NCBI GenBank assembly: GCA_027924585.1
Contig: BSBM01000643.1
Span: 18,400,501-18,464,500, forward strand
Direction of reading: 5' to 3'
Source: Larix kaempferi
Taxonomy: Eukaryota > Streptophyta > Pinopsida > Pinales > Pinaceae
DNA length: 64,000 bases
Part shown: positions 21,863 through 34,444 of the stretch, piece after piece
Numbering within the stretch: position 1 is the first letter of the stretch
Layout of the letters: each line of letters starts with the position of its first letter
Program-made: the position numbers and the translations under genes
Notes under the pieces: model-generated
Database searches by the model: none
What the model saw: the letters and a program-made list of their open reading frames with translations, nothing else
Told to the model about the DNA's origin: nothing

Positions 21863-24225
21863 ACCATAGCCTATAAAAATCACAAGGAGAAGTCAAGGTA
21901 AAGTATTCTTAATAGTCATATAAGTGATTTCCCATATAGTTATACTCTTTGGTTTATAATCGGTTGCATTCAAAAAATGGCATATTCACAATACACAACA
22001 TATGATCAGATTTGCAATAATTTTACATGATACCCATGAAAATGCTCTCTCTTTCAACCTAAAATCCTTGAATGCACTTGAAAAATTGTAAATAAATATA
22101 ATTCACAAAATTTGTATATACATAAATATATAAACACCTAAATATAAAAAGTACATATATAGCATGTGGTTTCTACACATTCTGACTATATACAATCTTG
22201 CACCTACAAAGTTGATAATGCCTAGAACATCAGCTTATAAACTTGACTAATTTGTGATAAGTTGAAGTTATGCATTCTTCTAACATCTCTATCTACATAA
22301 ATATAATACAATGCAATACAATATTTTTTAAAATATGTATAAAATTCCTCCATTTTATGGAATTTCATGGTCTACATTTAAAAATTAAAAACTCCACCAT
22401 AAAAAATGAGGAAAAAGATGGTTTATTGTCCTTTTGATTCCAAAGTTGTCCTACGAAATCCATATTTATCTAGTACCAAATTCCAACACATGAACTAATT
22501 GTGTGTGTGTGTGTGTGAAGAAAAAATTTAAGAACCCTCCCTAAATTTTTATGTATAATAACTGGGCGAATCTTCGTGGGAACGAAGAAAACTCGAAGGC
22601 TAATTGATCAATAATAATTTAAGGGTGTTCCCATGAATATGGGTAACACTTTTTGGTAAGCGGAGGGTGTGGATATGTTGAAAATAGAGCTTGATCAATA
22701 TTTTTTTAAGCCCTCTATCGAGCTTTTAAAAAAGCTTGATCGAGGGTTTAAATAAGTGATTGATTGAGTTATTTTAAAATGCTCCTTTGAGGGTTAATAA
22801 AACCCTCGATCGAGCGCTTGCATTTCCAAGGCTCGATCAAGCTTCTAGGCTCAATCGAGGGTTATAAAAATCTCGATCAAGCATCTATAACGTTTATAAG
22901 TATAAAAACGAAACATACCACAATTTATTTCACCATGTATGTTGCATAGAAACACAATCAAGGACAATTATAGAGGATTCTTTATAACCATTTGTAGATA
23001 TGGGCCACAGAGTAATTGGAGTTATAGATGTGATCGAACACATCCATAACTCCAATTACTCCGTGACTAATATTTATACATATAAAATCTAGAGGAAGTT
23101 GTGGTAGTAATGCTTTTACTTGATTCTTCTTCAAGGTATTTACTATTACCCACACATATCATTCTTCTTGTTGAAATTATGTTTTATTAAATTTGATTAT
23201 CTTATAATTCTATGTTTGATTTTAACTAAATTCGAAGAGTATCCAATGTTAAGAATATATATTTGACACGAGCTTTTAAAAACATTGATTTAAAAAAATT
23301 CGGGTGCCCATATTTGTGTGCATACACGATTAAGAGCACAAGAATTTTTTTAATCAAGGGTTTTAAAAGCTCGATCAAGCTACCTTTGAAAGCTTGATTG
23401 AGCTAAAATCTTGATTGATATAGTAGCTCAATCAAGCTTTGATCTAACCACACAAAAAACCTCAATTGAGGTATTTAAAAACATGCGTAAAAGCTCAATC
23501 AAGGGTTTTATAAAGCTCGATTAAGCTTATAGCTCGATCAAGGGATTATAAAATAGACTTTTAGCCCCCATTTCTATAAATTTTATTTCACTGACATCTT
23601 TGGTAGGATTAAACCTTATCCTGGGATGCACCTTATGTGTTGGAATTCATACCAATGGATTTGTCAATGAACCATCTATCTATTGGCGTATAATTTACAA
23701 GTTTTTGAATTCATATGATAATTCATTTTTATTTTCTTTTCAAAAATACACTTAAAAACCATATCGACAACTTTGAATCAATGCAAAGAAAAATCAACAA
23801 CATAAAAATCACACAACCACAAAATGTGGGCTTTCGCATGAAAATCATACCCAAATCTATTGCAACAGGAGCGCGCAAGTGCAAAAAAAACATAGTGCAT
23901 GTGCACCATGGTTTGGTAAAGTCTAGAACCGCTAGTTAGGAATCCATATAGGTCTTAAAAGTGTGTGTGAACTAGCGTGAACATTTAACATGCCTGGACT
24001 TTTAGTGCATGCGCCTTAAGAGCGCTCACACGCGTTGTTCTGTATATTAAAAATTGGGCCGAGGACCACTTGGAACCCATCTTTACCCTATTTTTTCGAT
24101 GCTTGACTGTCCAAAAACACTATAGGACCGCATGTGCATCATTTACACCACCAAGATCCCCCAATAATCATCCAGGTAATATTTTGATCCACTATTTATA
24201 ATTTTTGTTTGTATTAGTGGAGAGT
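21863..24225. repeat. Dispersed 2.7-kb repeat, copy A, right part
   Basis: Collinear with 28018-28387 and 32344-34303 (copy B). It includes a GT run at about 22500-22518, a 27-bp-arm hairpin, and stretches rich in variants of GCTCGATCGAGC (22680-22890 and 23370-23550). Copy A is uninterrupted at 22227-22231 (ACATC), the point where copy B carries the 3.96-kb unit. The outer end is approximate. Confidence 0.88.
23006..23065. repeat. Hairpin, 27-bp arms, 6-base loop (copy A)
   Basis: CACAGAGTAATTGGAGTTAT... at 23006-23032 pairs with 23039-23065 except for two positions that could form G-U wobbles in RNA. Copy B has the counterpart at 33103-33162. Confidence 0.9.
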
Positions 24226-24397
24226 TTATTGACACATCGTTCATCTTTTATGAGCACTTGCATGGGCATCTATGGGGTAATTTTGTTGTTTGATCCCAAG
24301 GGGTAAGTTTTTTGTTTGCATTAATGGAGAGTTTATTGACACATCATTCATATTTTATGAGCAGCTGCATGGGAATCTATGGCTACTATGTGATGTC
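24206..24397. repeat. Local tandem duplication, 107-bp offset
   Basis: The stretch from 'ttgtttgtatta' through 'gcatgggcatctatgg' (24206-24280) recurs about 107 bases later (24313-24390) with several substitutions. It sits exactly at the right edge of copy A. Confidence 0.85.
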
Positions 24398-24719
24398 TTC
24401 AGTATACCTAGATGGACATGGGGTTGTCACCTATGTCTTATGGATAATAATGATGCCATTCACAGTGCTAGTTTTCACATGGCACATAAGGAGTTTCATA
24501 CTTGGTTGGAGAGTCTCACAGAGGTTCATTTTTGCATTGGGAGTGATAAAATTCCAATGTGTTTGTGGGATCCTAGTATCCTACATGATGATAGATCCTC
24601 CCTGATGTTATTGATATTTGGGAGCATGCAGTTGATACAGTGGGATCTAGGAATTGAAGGATCATTTCAGTTTACATTGATGTATGGAGGAATGCAACAC
24701 AAGTAGTGGGATCTTGGGA
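24398..24719 (+). other. Unidentified sequence with a fortuitous open frame
   Basis: An open frame of 138 codons spans 24290-24706, starting inside the local duplication. It shows no motif that I recognise, and overlapping frames are also open. It may be degraded internal sequence of the gypsy element whose tail follows, but I cannot show that. Confidence 0.35.
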
Positions 24720-24878
24720 TCATTTTTGGTGATCTAGTTATAACCAGAGTAGCACAGCAGCAGCATGGTGGAACTTCCATTGAATTCAGTTGTAATTTGG
24801 AATTCCAATGTTTTTCAAGTTCAACTACAGATCTTAAATTTCTTGAGGAAAAGCAATATTGGGAGGGGAGGATTGCCA
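24720..24878 (+). mobile_element. 3' end of gypsy-3-family pol with polypurine tract
   Basis: The reading around 24838-24880 (LEEKQYWEGRIAMSP) matches the C-terminus of the gypsy-3 polyprotein (LEDKKYWEGRIVMSP). A purine tract GGGAGGGGAGGA at about 24861-24872 precedes the LTR. Upstream coding sequence is missing or too decayed to read. Confidence 0.75.
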
Positions 24879-26749
24879 TGTCCCCATTTTGGATGCACCA
24901 TGGTTCACCACTAAACCATTAGATCCCCATGGATCCTAGTGGAAAAAAATTAAATAAATTAAGCTAGGACTAAGTTGGAATTTTAATAATTTAATCTAGT
25001 ATTGATGTAGACTAGTTGCACTTAATCATTAATATTTATTTATCTAATGTTGTGATAAGTGGATGATGATTAAGGCGGAATCAAGAGGGAATATGGAGTA
25101 TTATTTTTCCTTCCATGATGTTTCTTGAATAAAAATGAGGAGAAAGAATAAATCCAGAGAAAATCCCAAAAACAAAGGAAATCAGGGAAAAGCTAGGAAA
25201 AGCAATAAAGTAGGGAAAATCAAGAAACTAGGAAATGTAGAAAGCATGCAGAAAGGAAGGAAAGTCCATAAATTCTGAAAGAAGAATAAAATAAATAAAA
25301 AGCACTGGAAAAGCAAAGAAAAGCAGTAAAAATAAGTGAAAATCATAAATCAAGGGAAAGGTAGAACAAAGCAAGGAAAATCAAGAAAGGTTGCACAAAG
25401 CTAGAAAATTGCCAAATTGATTAAGGAAGGTGCTTGGATGGCCTAGGGACCACATATCACGACTTTGGTGACTTTCTTGAGAAGTTACCAAGTCTATATA
25501 AAAGAGGGAGAGAGAACCATTCATATCTTTTGATGGTTTAACTTTTGCATTTAGAAAGATATGAGCTTCTCTAGGATTTGGATATGCGCCCTTAGCCAAT
25601 TGTGGGGGATGTGCCCCATATTAATTGTTCCATTATTATTATTCTTAGATAATGTAAAACCATTAGAGCCTAAGTTGAATGTCTGAACTATCATACATCT
25701 TGAAGAATTTGAGCCTCCAAAGTTGGTGTAAATATTGGTGCAAGATTGTTGAATATTTCTCTTGGTATTCATATGGAGAAGAGATCAATTGGAGTAATTT
25801 CACCCCTGTGAGATATATCAATTGTATTTTGTGCCTCCCATGATATATATGATTTTAATTCTCATACTATGGTCATGATCCAGTGCAACCAACACTTCTT
25901 TCATGCTCCCACAGAAGAATTATGTGCCATTGTTGTAAGATCTCAAAGATTGAGGACAAGCTATAAAGTATGAGTAATGAATGCCTTCTAATGCTAATAA
26001 TAAATTCTTATAAATATTGATGATGCTTATTTAATTGTGTCTGAATTCATATAGTACTTCTGAGAAATAAATTGTGAGCCTTTGTGGTTGTTTGTACTTC
26101 ATTATTTCAAGACTAGCTCTTTAGGCATGAATTCATGACTAGTTTTGCAGTAACTTTAATAAAATGGCCTCTAGTTATCTATTTTGTATTATATAAGTCA
26201 TTACAGGTCCTTAAGACATTAATGAAACCAAATCAAACCTCATACTAAGTTTTTGTGACCCTCTCTTCCCGTTTGGAAGAGCATGAAAGAAAGCTAGTTG
26301 AGCAGTCTCAATTACTAGTTTTGCTTGTTTGACCTGCAAACTCTACCAAACCTTCCCAAAATATAATATATTTTACATAGAATTAGGTTAGGGGGTTAAT
26401 AAATGATATCCACTCTCTGTTTACTTTCAAGTGTAAGTGGATGGGGTGTGCCCAAGAATCCTTGGAGTAGACTTCAGTGGAAAATGTTGTTGAAACATAA
26501 ATGGCCCCAATACCTTGTGCATAGGAATCTGAAGCTAGAATTGATTCTATTGTATTTTATGCTTCACACTGCTTAACATATTTTTCATATCTTAAAGATT
26601 CCATCTATCAAGCTTTGGGTGGGTTCATCAGTGTCTGAAACTAGTTTCTTCATGACTAGTTTTGATAACTAGCTTTTATTTGTGTTTGTTTATGTTTTAA
26701 ATTTTGAATTTGATATAATATCCCTTGAGATCATATCAGGGATATTACA
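24879..26749 (+). repeat. LTR of gypsy-3 family, plus orientation, 1,871 bp
   Basis: Starts TGTCCCC right after the purine tract and ends CAGGGATATTACA. The minus-strand LTR at 40749-42621 has nearly the same length and matching ends. The interior has a long purine-rich run (about 25140-25390), the complement of pyrimidine-rich runs in its relatives. It is attached to a pol tail, so it is a 3' LTR. Confidence 0.8.
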
Positions 26750-27616
26750 AGTTGGAAAAAATTAACTCAAAAGGATTTTGTCAGATTGCAACAGGTTAAC
26801 ACAAATACATGTCAGAATGTAGAACTAACACGTGAAGAGAAAGCCTTGCCATGACTACCACCTTTACGTCGAGTTATCTTGCTAGTAGATTGTTTGGATA
26901 TTTGCTCAAGTCATTTGTTTATCTGTACACCTCCCATTGACCCTTGATATTATTACGTTTTTGAATAAAATCGCTCCAAGTCATGGAAGAAATTTGTTGA
27001 ACCAGTTTCACTCGATCTCAACGTTAAATAAATGTTACACTTGATTGCAAAAGAATAAAGAAAATAACATCATGAAAGCAGTCTATGTAAGCTCTTTTCC
27101 TTTTGTAACTTTGCTTCAGAAGGCCAAAGGTGGAGGGCTCTACCTTTTAAGATTGGAATTTTCAGACTTGATGCAACCACACTTTTGGAGATATAATATT
27201 ATCTTTTATTTCTACATAAGATTGTTTGGATACAAATGTAAGTGAGTGTTCTTCAACTACAGGGGTAATCTAAAAAGTTTATGTTGAATTTATTTTTATT
27301 TATTTATTTTTTTTGTTCTTTTTTTCTGATTCTATTCTATTATCTTCGGTTTGTAATCAAATAATCACTAGAAGTGCTTGTCTTTGATTATTAAACCATA
27401 GAATTATCTTGCTTAAAATTGTCATTTTATGCAGAGACGCTAGGATTATTTAATTTTATGCATACATCAAATCTTTACTTACTCAATCACGTTTCTGCAG
27501 CTTATGAAAGAGTTGAGTAATATATCAAATTACAGCAGATTGTAATCTGTATTTTAAATTTTTTACACTAATTATTTTCTTTTTTTAATGCCATTTGTAT
27601 CTCCCTAATAGGTGGA
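26750..27616. other. Intergenic, no gene seen
   Basis: AT-rich sequence between the LTR and repeat copy B. A 66-codon frame at 27045-27245 has no recognisable motif. Confidence 0.4.
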
Positions 27617-28387
27617 ATGAAGTTGTTAACTCACCTCTAAGATATTGCATGGCTACAATAGGGTGTTTTAGCTCTAGCTAATCCAAAACTAGTTTTTTAT
27701 GCACTAGAGAACAATTTAAATTGCATATTTAAGTGATTCGAATTGCTTCGTGTAATAGATTGTCTCATTATTGTACAATTAATGAAATACAATTGTTTAA
27801 TGTGTTACTGAAATATATTTTTCATCTCTTCGTTGTTTCCATGATGAATGATATGATTTTGTCACTTAATTAATTGCTTCTAAATTGTATTACTACTTTG
27901 TCTAGAATCTAGATCTTGTGCTCCAAAATCTTGAAGCTCTTCCTCCTAATCCACAAAGTAGATTACTCCAAGAAGAACCACTTTGGATGCAATTCCATCA
28001 GGATGAATTCATACTACACCATAGCCTATAAAAATCAGAAGGAGAAGTCAATGTAAAGTATTCTTAATAGTTATATAAGTGATTTCCCATATAGTTGTAC
28101 TCTTTGGTTTATAATCAGTTGCATTAAAAAATTGGCATATTCAAAATACACAACATATGATCATTATTGCAATAATTTTACAAGATACCCATGAAAATGC
28201 TCTCTCTTTCAACCTAAAATCCTTAAAATGCACTTGAAAAATTGTACATAAATATAATGCACAAAATTTGTATATACATAAATATATAAACACCTAAAAA
28301 TAAAAAGTACATATATAACATATGGTTTCTACACATTCTAACTATATACAATCCTGCATCTACAAAGTTGATCATGTCTAGAGCATC
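27617..28387. repeat. Dispersed 2.7-kb repeat, copy B, left part
   Basis: Matches 14098-14491 joined directly to 21868-22231. At 28018-28022 it keeps the single ACCAT that gypsy-2 duplicated in copy A. It is interrupted after GCATC (28383-28387). Confidence 0.9.
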
Positions 28388-29354
28388 TGTAACATCCCCA
28401 TCTCTGGTAAGATTCTTATTTACGCAATTTTGTCTATTTATATAACCTAAAACCTAGACTAGGTCAGCAATGCAACCTAGAGTGTAAAAAGGGCATGGTG
28501 AACCACAAGGGGGAGAGTTTTTAAGTTGATGAGGCCGCGAGATTCTTTGGCTTTGACTAGCCTTTGAGCATAAATTAACCATGTTGTGTTTTGATATTTT
28601 AGGTTAAATTAATCTATGATATATTTGTATATACAGATATATCTTTTATTTAAAGGAGTATGCTTTAAGTGGATTCTAAATTAAAGTCTCATAACTATTG
28701 ATTCTGAATACCTATCTATATGTATTAATTTATATAGGTATATGTGTTTTTATACGAGACAAAATAACTATTTAGAAATGCATATATTTTATGGTTATGC
28801 TTTTATATGAGAAAATGTTTATGTTTGATTATTCCAACTTAGTGGGCACCCTTCTAACTATGTGCATGTAGATGTATTGGGCTATAACATGGCGAAACTA
28901 CCAGGTTGGCTCCAACAATTTCATGGTTAACACTTAATGCACAAGTATTTGTAGATGGCCTGCGCAGCATCATAACACAACCAACGCATTTGCTTTTGCA
29001 ATAAATGTTAAACTTAATTTTTGTTTTACATTTTTTTTAAATTTATATGTTTGTAATGTATTTGCATTTGAAAAATATATATATGGTAAACGAAATGTTT
29101 ATAATGCTTTTGTATTCAAATTACATAGTAATATTTTTGCGTAGAATACATAGTTATATAAGTGACATTTTGTTAACCAAACAGGGGATGGATCTGCCAT
29201 TCGGTTGGGGGTGGGTCTTTTTGGGAATCCATGTGTGTGTCCAAGGCTGGAAAACCCTCGAGGATGAAAGGGCGGTGCATGAATTTTGGAAAGAGGCTTC
29301 AAACTGAGGAAGAAAGGGCGGTGCATGGGGATTCGAAAGAAGTTTTCAACCGGA

Positions 29355-29541
29355 GAGAATGATCTCTGTTTAAAAAAGTTTTTGTTGTTTGCTTCAGATT
29401 CGAGAATGATCTTTGTTTAAAAACATTTTTGTTGTTTGCTGCAGATCCGAGAATGATCTTTGTTTGAAAACGTTTTTGTTGTTTGCTTCAGATCTGAGAA
29501 TGATCTTTGCTTGAAAACGTTTTTGTTGTTTGCTCAGAACA
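29355..29541. repeat. 47-bp tandem repeat, four copies
   Basis: Units begin GAGAATGATCT at 29355, 29402, 29449 and 29496 and contain GTTTTTGTTGTTTGCT. It lies within the 3.96-kb unit. Confidence 0.92.
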
Positions 29542-29777
29542 AAGAAGAAGATCTTTGTGTTATGCTGCTACAATTGATCTATTCATGGTTCTTTGGCTTA
29601 TATACTATGTTGCGCAGAGTTGGGGAAGGCTCCCCGTAAGCCTGTGGTTTGATTTATATGTTGGATGTAGTATGCATGTTAGTTGTTTCATTTAATTTTT
29701 GTGGCATTTGGGAATGGATCCCTGTGGATATGTTATTGTTGGAGATAGCGTGGGTGCTTTGTATGTATGTATGCCGT

Positions 29778-30390
29778 CGATGGGGTAACTCTGTGTTTAC
29801 ATATATAAGTTGTGACTGTATGTGTGTGTGTCAGGGATGTGGAAACTCTGCGTTTACATTTATAAGATGTGATTGTATGTGTGTATGTCGGGGATGTGGA
29901 AACTCTATGTTTACATATATAAGTTGTGACTGTATGTGTGTATCACAGGGATTTGGAAAATCTGTGTTTACATATATAAGTTGTGACTGTATGTGTGTAT
30001 GCCGGGGATGTGGTAACTCTGCGTTTACATATATAAGCTGTGACTGTATGTGTGTATTCTGGGGATGTGGTAACTCTGCGTTTACATATATAAGCTGTGA
30101 CTGTATGTGTGTATGCCGGGGATGTGGTAACTCTACGTTTACATATATAAGTTGTGACTGTATGTGTGTATGTCGGGGATGTGGTAACTCTGTTTTTACA
30201 TATATAATTTGTGATTGTATGTGTGTATGCCGGGGATGTGGAAACTCTATGTTTACATACATAACCTGTGAGTGTATGTATGTATGCCATGGATGTGTAA
30301 ACTCTGTGTTTACATACATAAGATGTGACTGTATGTGTGTATGCCGTGGATGTGGAAACTCTGTGTTTACATTTAGAAATTGGGACTATA
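29778..30390. repeat. 57-bp minisatellite, ten full copies plus a partial
   Basis: The consensus includes GTTTACATATATAAG, TGTGACTGTATGTGTGTAT and GGGATGTGG. The period is 57, a multiple of three, so all copies share reading frames: the plus strand reads as a 19-residue Cys-rich repeat (CDCMCVCRGCGN), and two minus frames are also open. Because several overlapping frames are open, the open frames (up to 253 codons, 29649-30410) are explained by the repeat period rather than by selection for a protein. Confidence 0.92.
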
Positions 30391-32343
30391 TGCATATATT
30401 CCATCAATAGGACGGCATATAGATTGTTTTCCTTTGTAATTCTGATAGTTAAAGACTATATGCATTTATGCTACCACCATAGTCGTGGTTCTGTTAACAC
30501 CATAGTCGTGGTTCTATTAATATATGCATTGCTTGATACATGCATTTAAAGCTACTACATAATTATGCCATATGCATGGATTATGTTACATGTGCGGAAT
30601 CATAAGAAGTTATGTTGTATGCATTGGTTAAATTATGCATTAAATGTGCTACAGAATTGTGTTGCCTTAAACATTTTATTTGATGGTTGTGTTAATAATT
30701 GTGTTTATTATCACCTGCTTGATATTTGTTTTATCCCTGTGGTATTGGGGATAGTATTCTTCTGCGTTGTGATGATAATTGTAATTGTTGTTATCTGCAT
30801 GTTAAATTATAAATTGACTATGTGCCGTAGAACAAAAAAGGTCAAGTCTGGAGTACAGACTTGGGCCAGCAAGAACAACACCACAGCTGGGTAAGAGGCT
30901 AAGAACACGAGACATGTTCAAGTAGGAGCACTACCCTATGAAATTGTAGGAGCACTACAATACCCGATAAGGCTGTGAGTGGTAGGTTCTAGAGTATCTA
31001 GACTTAAAACTCCTTAACTTGCTTGTGGATCACCATGCCCAGCTCGGGGTTTGCCTCCCGATGGACTTATTAGAAGCCATCGGAGAGCCTATAGTTGGGT
31101 GGAGCATTGCATTGCCCCAAATAGTTCCCCTTAATAAATATCTATGTTTATTAATCAGATAGAATTAGTGGTACTAATGAATGTTATAAATGTGATGAAG
31201 CCAGGTAGAAGAAAGCAGGGAGGAAACTCTCTTTTAGCTCTACCATATCGGTAAGAAAAGTATGCTATGTAAAGCTATTTTAATCTTTGATATACATTGT
31301 ACCCTAAAATCGAGTAAGAGTAATAGTTAATATTACTCAAGTATTCTATCTCTAATAATATTTTGGTAATGTAAGTGAAGAGTATATTTTCATGTTTATT
31401 TCTCTATGTATATAAGCAAAGCTGATTTGTAGATCATCAATGGAAAAGGACTCTTATATTTAGTTTGTATGAAATTGGATAAGAGACTTTACCATGGTAC
31501 TAACCATATAGATGAGTGGTATCAAACATATGCTCATGGTTTCACTATTTTGTCATCTATATGATGTATTCGCATTCAGGATGTATTAGAATTTATTTCT
31601 AATGTATGAGCATAGAGTTATGGGGGTGATAGAAGAATGAATGAGCTTTTGGTAAAGTAACATGGTGCACTTACATATTATCTATGTTCAATGTTTCAAA
31701 ACTTGTATGGATAAAGAGTAAGATATTATCCAAGTTGAACTAATTAACCAATAGCAAGGCCTGTTATAAATGGCAAGATAGAAAGATCTCTTACAATAAG
31801 TTTACATCCATGTTGATACATGTAAGAATATGTGTGAAAAGAGACTCATTAAACAATCAAGATTGTATTCACTTTATGAAAGATGTAAAAGAGGATAGTT
31901 AAAATAGCATAGTTGAATACCTCTTAAGTTAGAACAACACCTTTCGATATAATCTCTTATTGATATAATGTTTAATGGAGAAAAACTATGACATGTAATC
32001 ATATCGATAGATAAGTGTATGTGACACAAGTTGTCTAGATGTTATGCAATTATGGTAAGTGAATTGATGTTGTAAAAATATCAAAATGATTAACTAAGGA
32101 CCTTTCATGACATGGGTATATTTGATTATGCTAGAGAATGATTAAGACATATGAATGTTTGTTCTTAACTGACGGTTGTCATGTGTAAATTCTATGTCAC
32201 AATAATGAGACTAATGTTTCATCTACTCATTGAATGCGAGAGGTCAATTCCAGAAGGAGTGATACTTACCAAGTATGTTAAATAAAAAGAAAAATTTCAT
32301 CCCATTTTCTCTAGAACGTGCCGAGGATTTTGGGTGTGTTACA

Positions 32344-34303
32344 GCATCAACTTATAAACTTTGCTAATTTGTGATAAGTTGAAGTTATCCATTCTTCTAA
32401 CATCTCTATCTACATAAATCTAATGCAATGCAATACAATATTTTTTAAAGTATGTATAAAATTCCTCCACTTTTATGGAATGTCATGGTCTACATTTAAA
32501 ATTAAAAACTCCACCTTAAAAATGAGGAAAAAAAATTGTTTATTGTCCTTTTGATTCCAAAGTTGTCCTACGGAATCCATATTTATATGGTACCAAATTC
32601 CAACATATGAACTAATTTTGTTTGTGTGTGTCTGTGAAGAAATTTTTTAAGAAACCCCCCCTAAATTTATATGTATAATAACTGGGCGAATCTCGTGGGA
32701 ATCAAGAAAACACGAAGGCTAATTGATCAATAATAATTTAAGCGTGTTCCCATGAAGATGGGTAACACTTTTTGGTAAGCGGAGGGTGTGGCTATATTGA
32801 AAATAGATCTTGATCGAGATTTTAAAAGCTTGATCGAGGGCTTAAATAAGTGCTTGATTGAGTTATTTTAAAATGCTTGTTCGAGGGTTAATAAAACCCT
32901 CAATTGAGCGCTTGTATTTCCAAGGATCGATCAAGATTCTAGGCTTGATCGAGGGTTATAAAAATCTTGATCAAGCATATATAACAGTTATAAGTATAAA
33001 AAATAAACATACCACAGTTTATTTCACCATGGTAACTGTTGCATAGAAACACAATCAAGGACTATTACAAAGGGTTCTTTATAGCCATTTGTAGATATGG
33101 GTCATAGAGTAACTTTAGTTATAGATGTGATCGAACACATCTATAGCTCCAATTACTCTGTGACTAATATTTACACATATAAAATCTAGAGGAAGTTGCA
33201 GTAGTAATTCTTTTACCTGATTCTTCTTCAAGGTATTTACTATTACCCACAAATATCATTCTTCTTGTTGAAATTATGTTTTATTAAATTTGATTATCTT
33301 ATAATTCTATGTTTGATTTTAACTAAATTTGAAGAGTATCCCATGTTAAGAATATCTGTTTGACACGAGCTTTTCAAAACATTGATTAAAAAAAAATTTG
33401 GGTGCCCATATTTGTGTGCACACACGATTAAGAGCACCAGAAATTTTTTTAATCAAAGGTTTTAAAAGCTCGATCGAGCTAAAATATCAATAGATACCAT
33501 AGCTCGATCGAGCTTCAATCTAACCACACACAAACCCTCAATTGAGGTATTTAAAAATGCATGCAAAATCTCGATCAAAGTTTTTATAAAGCTTGATTAA
33601 GCTTATAGCTCGATCGAGGGCTTAGAAAACAGACTTTTAGCCCCCATTTCTATAAATTTTATTTCACTAACATCTTTGGTAGGATTAAACCTTATCCTAG
33701 GATGCACCTTATGTGGTTGAATTCATACCAATGGATTCATCAATGAATCATTTATCTATTGGCATATAATTTACAAGTTTTTGAGTTCATATGTTAATTC
33801 TTTTTTTATTTTATTTTCAAGATTACACTTAAAAACCATGTCCACAACTTCAAATCAATGCAAAGAAAAATCAACAACATAAAAATCACACAACCAAAAA
33901 ATTTGGGTGCTCGCATGAAGATCATACCCAGATGCGTTGCAACGGGAGTGTGGGAGCGCAAAAAAAAAACAAAGCGCGTGCACGCAATGGTTTGGTAAAG
34001 TCCTGAACCACCAGTTAGGTAGCCACGTAGGTCTTAAAAGTGCACGCGTACTAGTAGCGCGCGTGCATTTAACGTGAATGCAATTTTAGTGCGTGCTCCT
34101 TAAGAGCACGCACATGTGTTGCTCTGTATATTAAAATTGGGCTGAGGCCCATTTCTAACCCATCTTTACCTGATTCTTTCGGTGGCTGATTGTCCAAAAA
34201 TGCTATACGACTGCGCGCATGCATAATTTCCACCACCAAGATCCCCCAATAATCATCCAAGTAAGATTTTGATCCACTGTTTACAATTTTTGTTTGTATT
34301 TTC
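32344..34303. repeat. Dispersed 2.7-kb repeat, copy B, right part
   Basis: Collinear with 22227 to about 24225 of copy A, beginning with the GCATC duplication. It carries the same hairpin (33103-33162) and TCGATCGA-rich stretches (32800-32960 and 33465-33620). Confidence 0.9.
33103..33162. repeat. Hairpin, 27-bp arms (copy B)
   Basis: Counterpart of 23006-23065. Arms 33103-33129 and 33136-33162 enclose ATCGAA. A few positions no longer pair. Confidence 0.85.
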
Positions 34304-34444
34304 AATAATTTAAAAAATACATTATAAAAAATCCAAAAAAACAACCAATATTGTAAGAAATTCATTTTTTTAATTGCAATTAATCTCTTCTCCATCACAA
34401 TAGCAGAAAACCAAGAGCCAAACCCCCAAATAAACAACCCATCC

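Larger units (their letters stand above)
28388..32343. mobile_element. 3.96-kb TG...CA unit with 5-bp duplication, probable giant solo LTR
   Basis: Starts TGTAACATCCCC and ends GGGTGTGTTACA, flanked by GCATC at 28383-28387 and 32344-32348. Copy A shows the empty site. I find no direct repeat of one end near the other, no primer-binding site, no polypurine tract and no gag or pol motifs. That is what a solo LTR left by unequal recombination looks like, although 3.96 kb is long for one. A non-autonomous element bounded by TGTAA/TTACA is the alternative. Internal minisatellites are listed separately. Confidence 0.75.

Noticed and set aside
23006-23065. microRNA gene
   Set aside because: The hairpin is short and lies in a multi-copy repeat; there is no evidence of precise processing.
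24290-24706. 138-codon open frame as a gene
   Set aside because: It starts within a local duplication, overlaps another open frame, and shows no motif.
29649-30410. 253-codon Cys-rich open frame as a gene
   Set aside because: It is explained by a 57-bp tandem repeat whose period is divisible by three; two minus-strand frames are open over the same bases.
28388-32343. Complete LTR retrotransposon
   Set aside because: No pair of direct repeats, primer site, purine tract or pol motifs could be found inside it.
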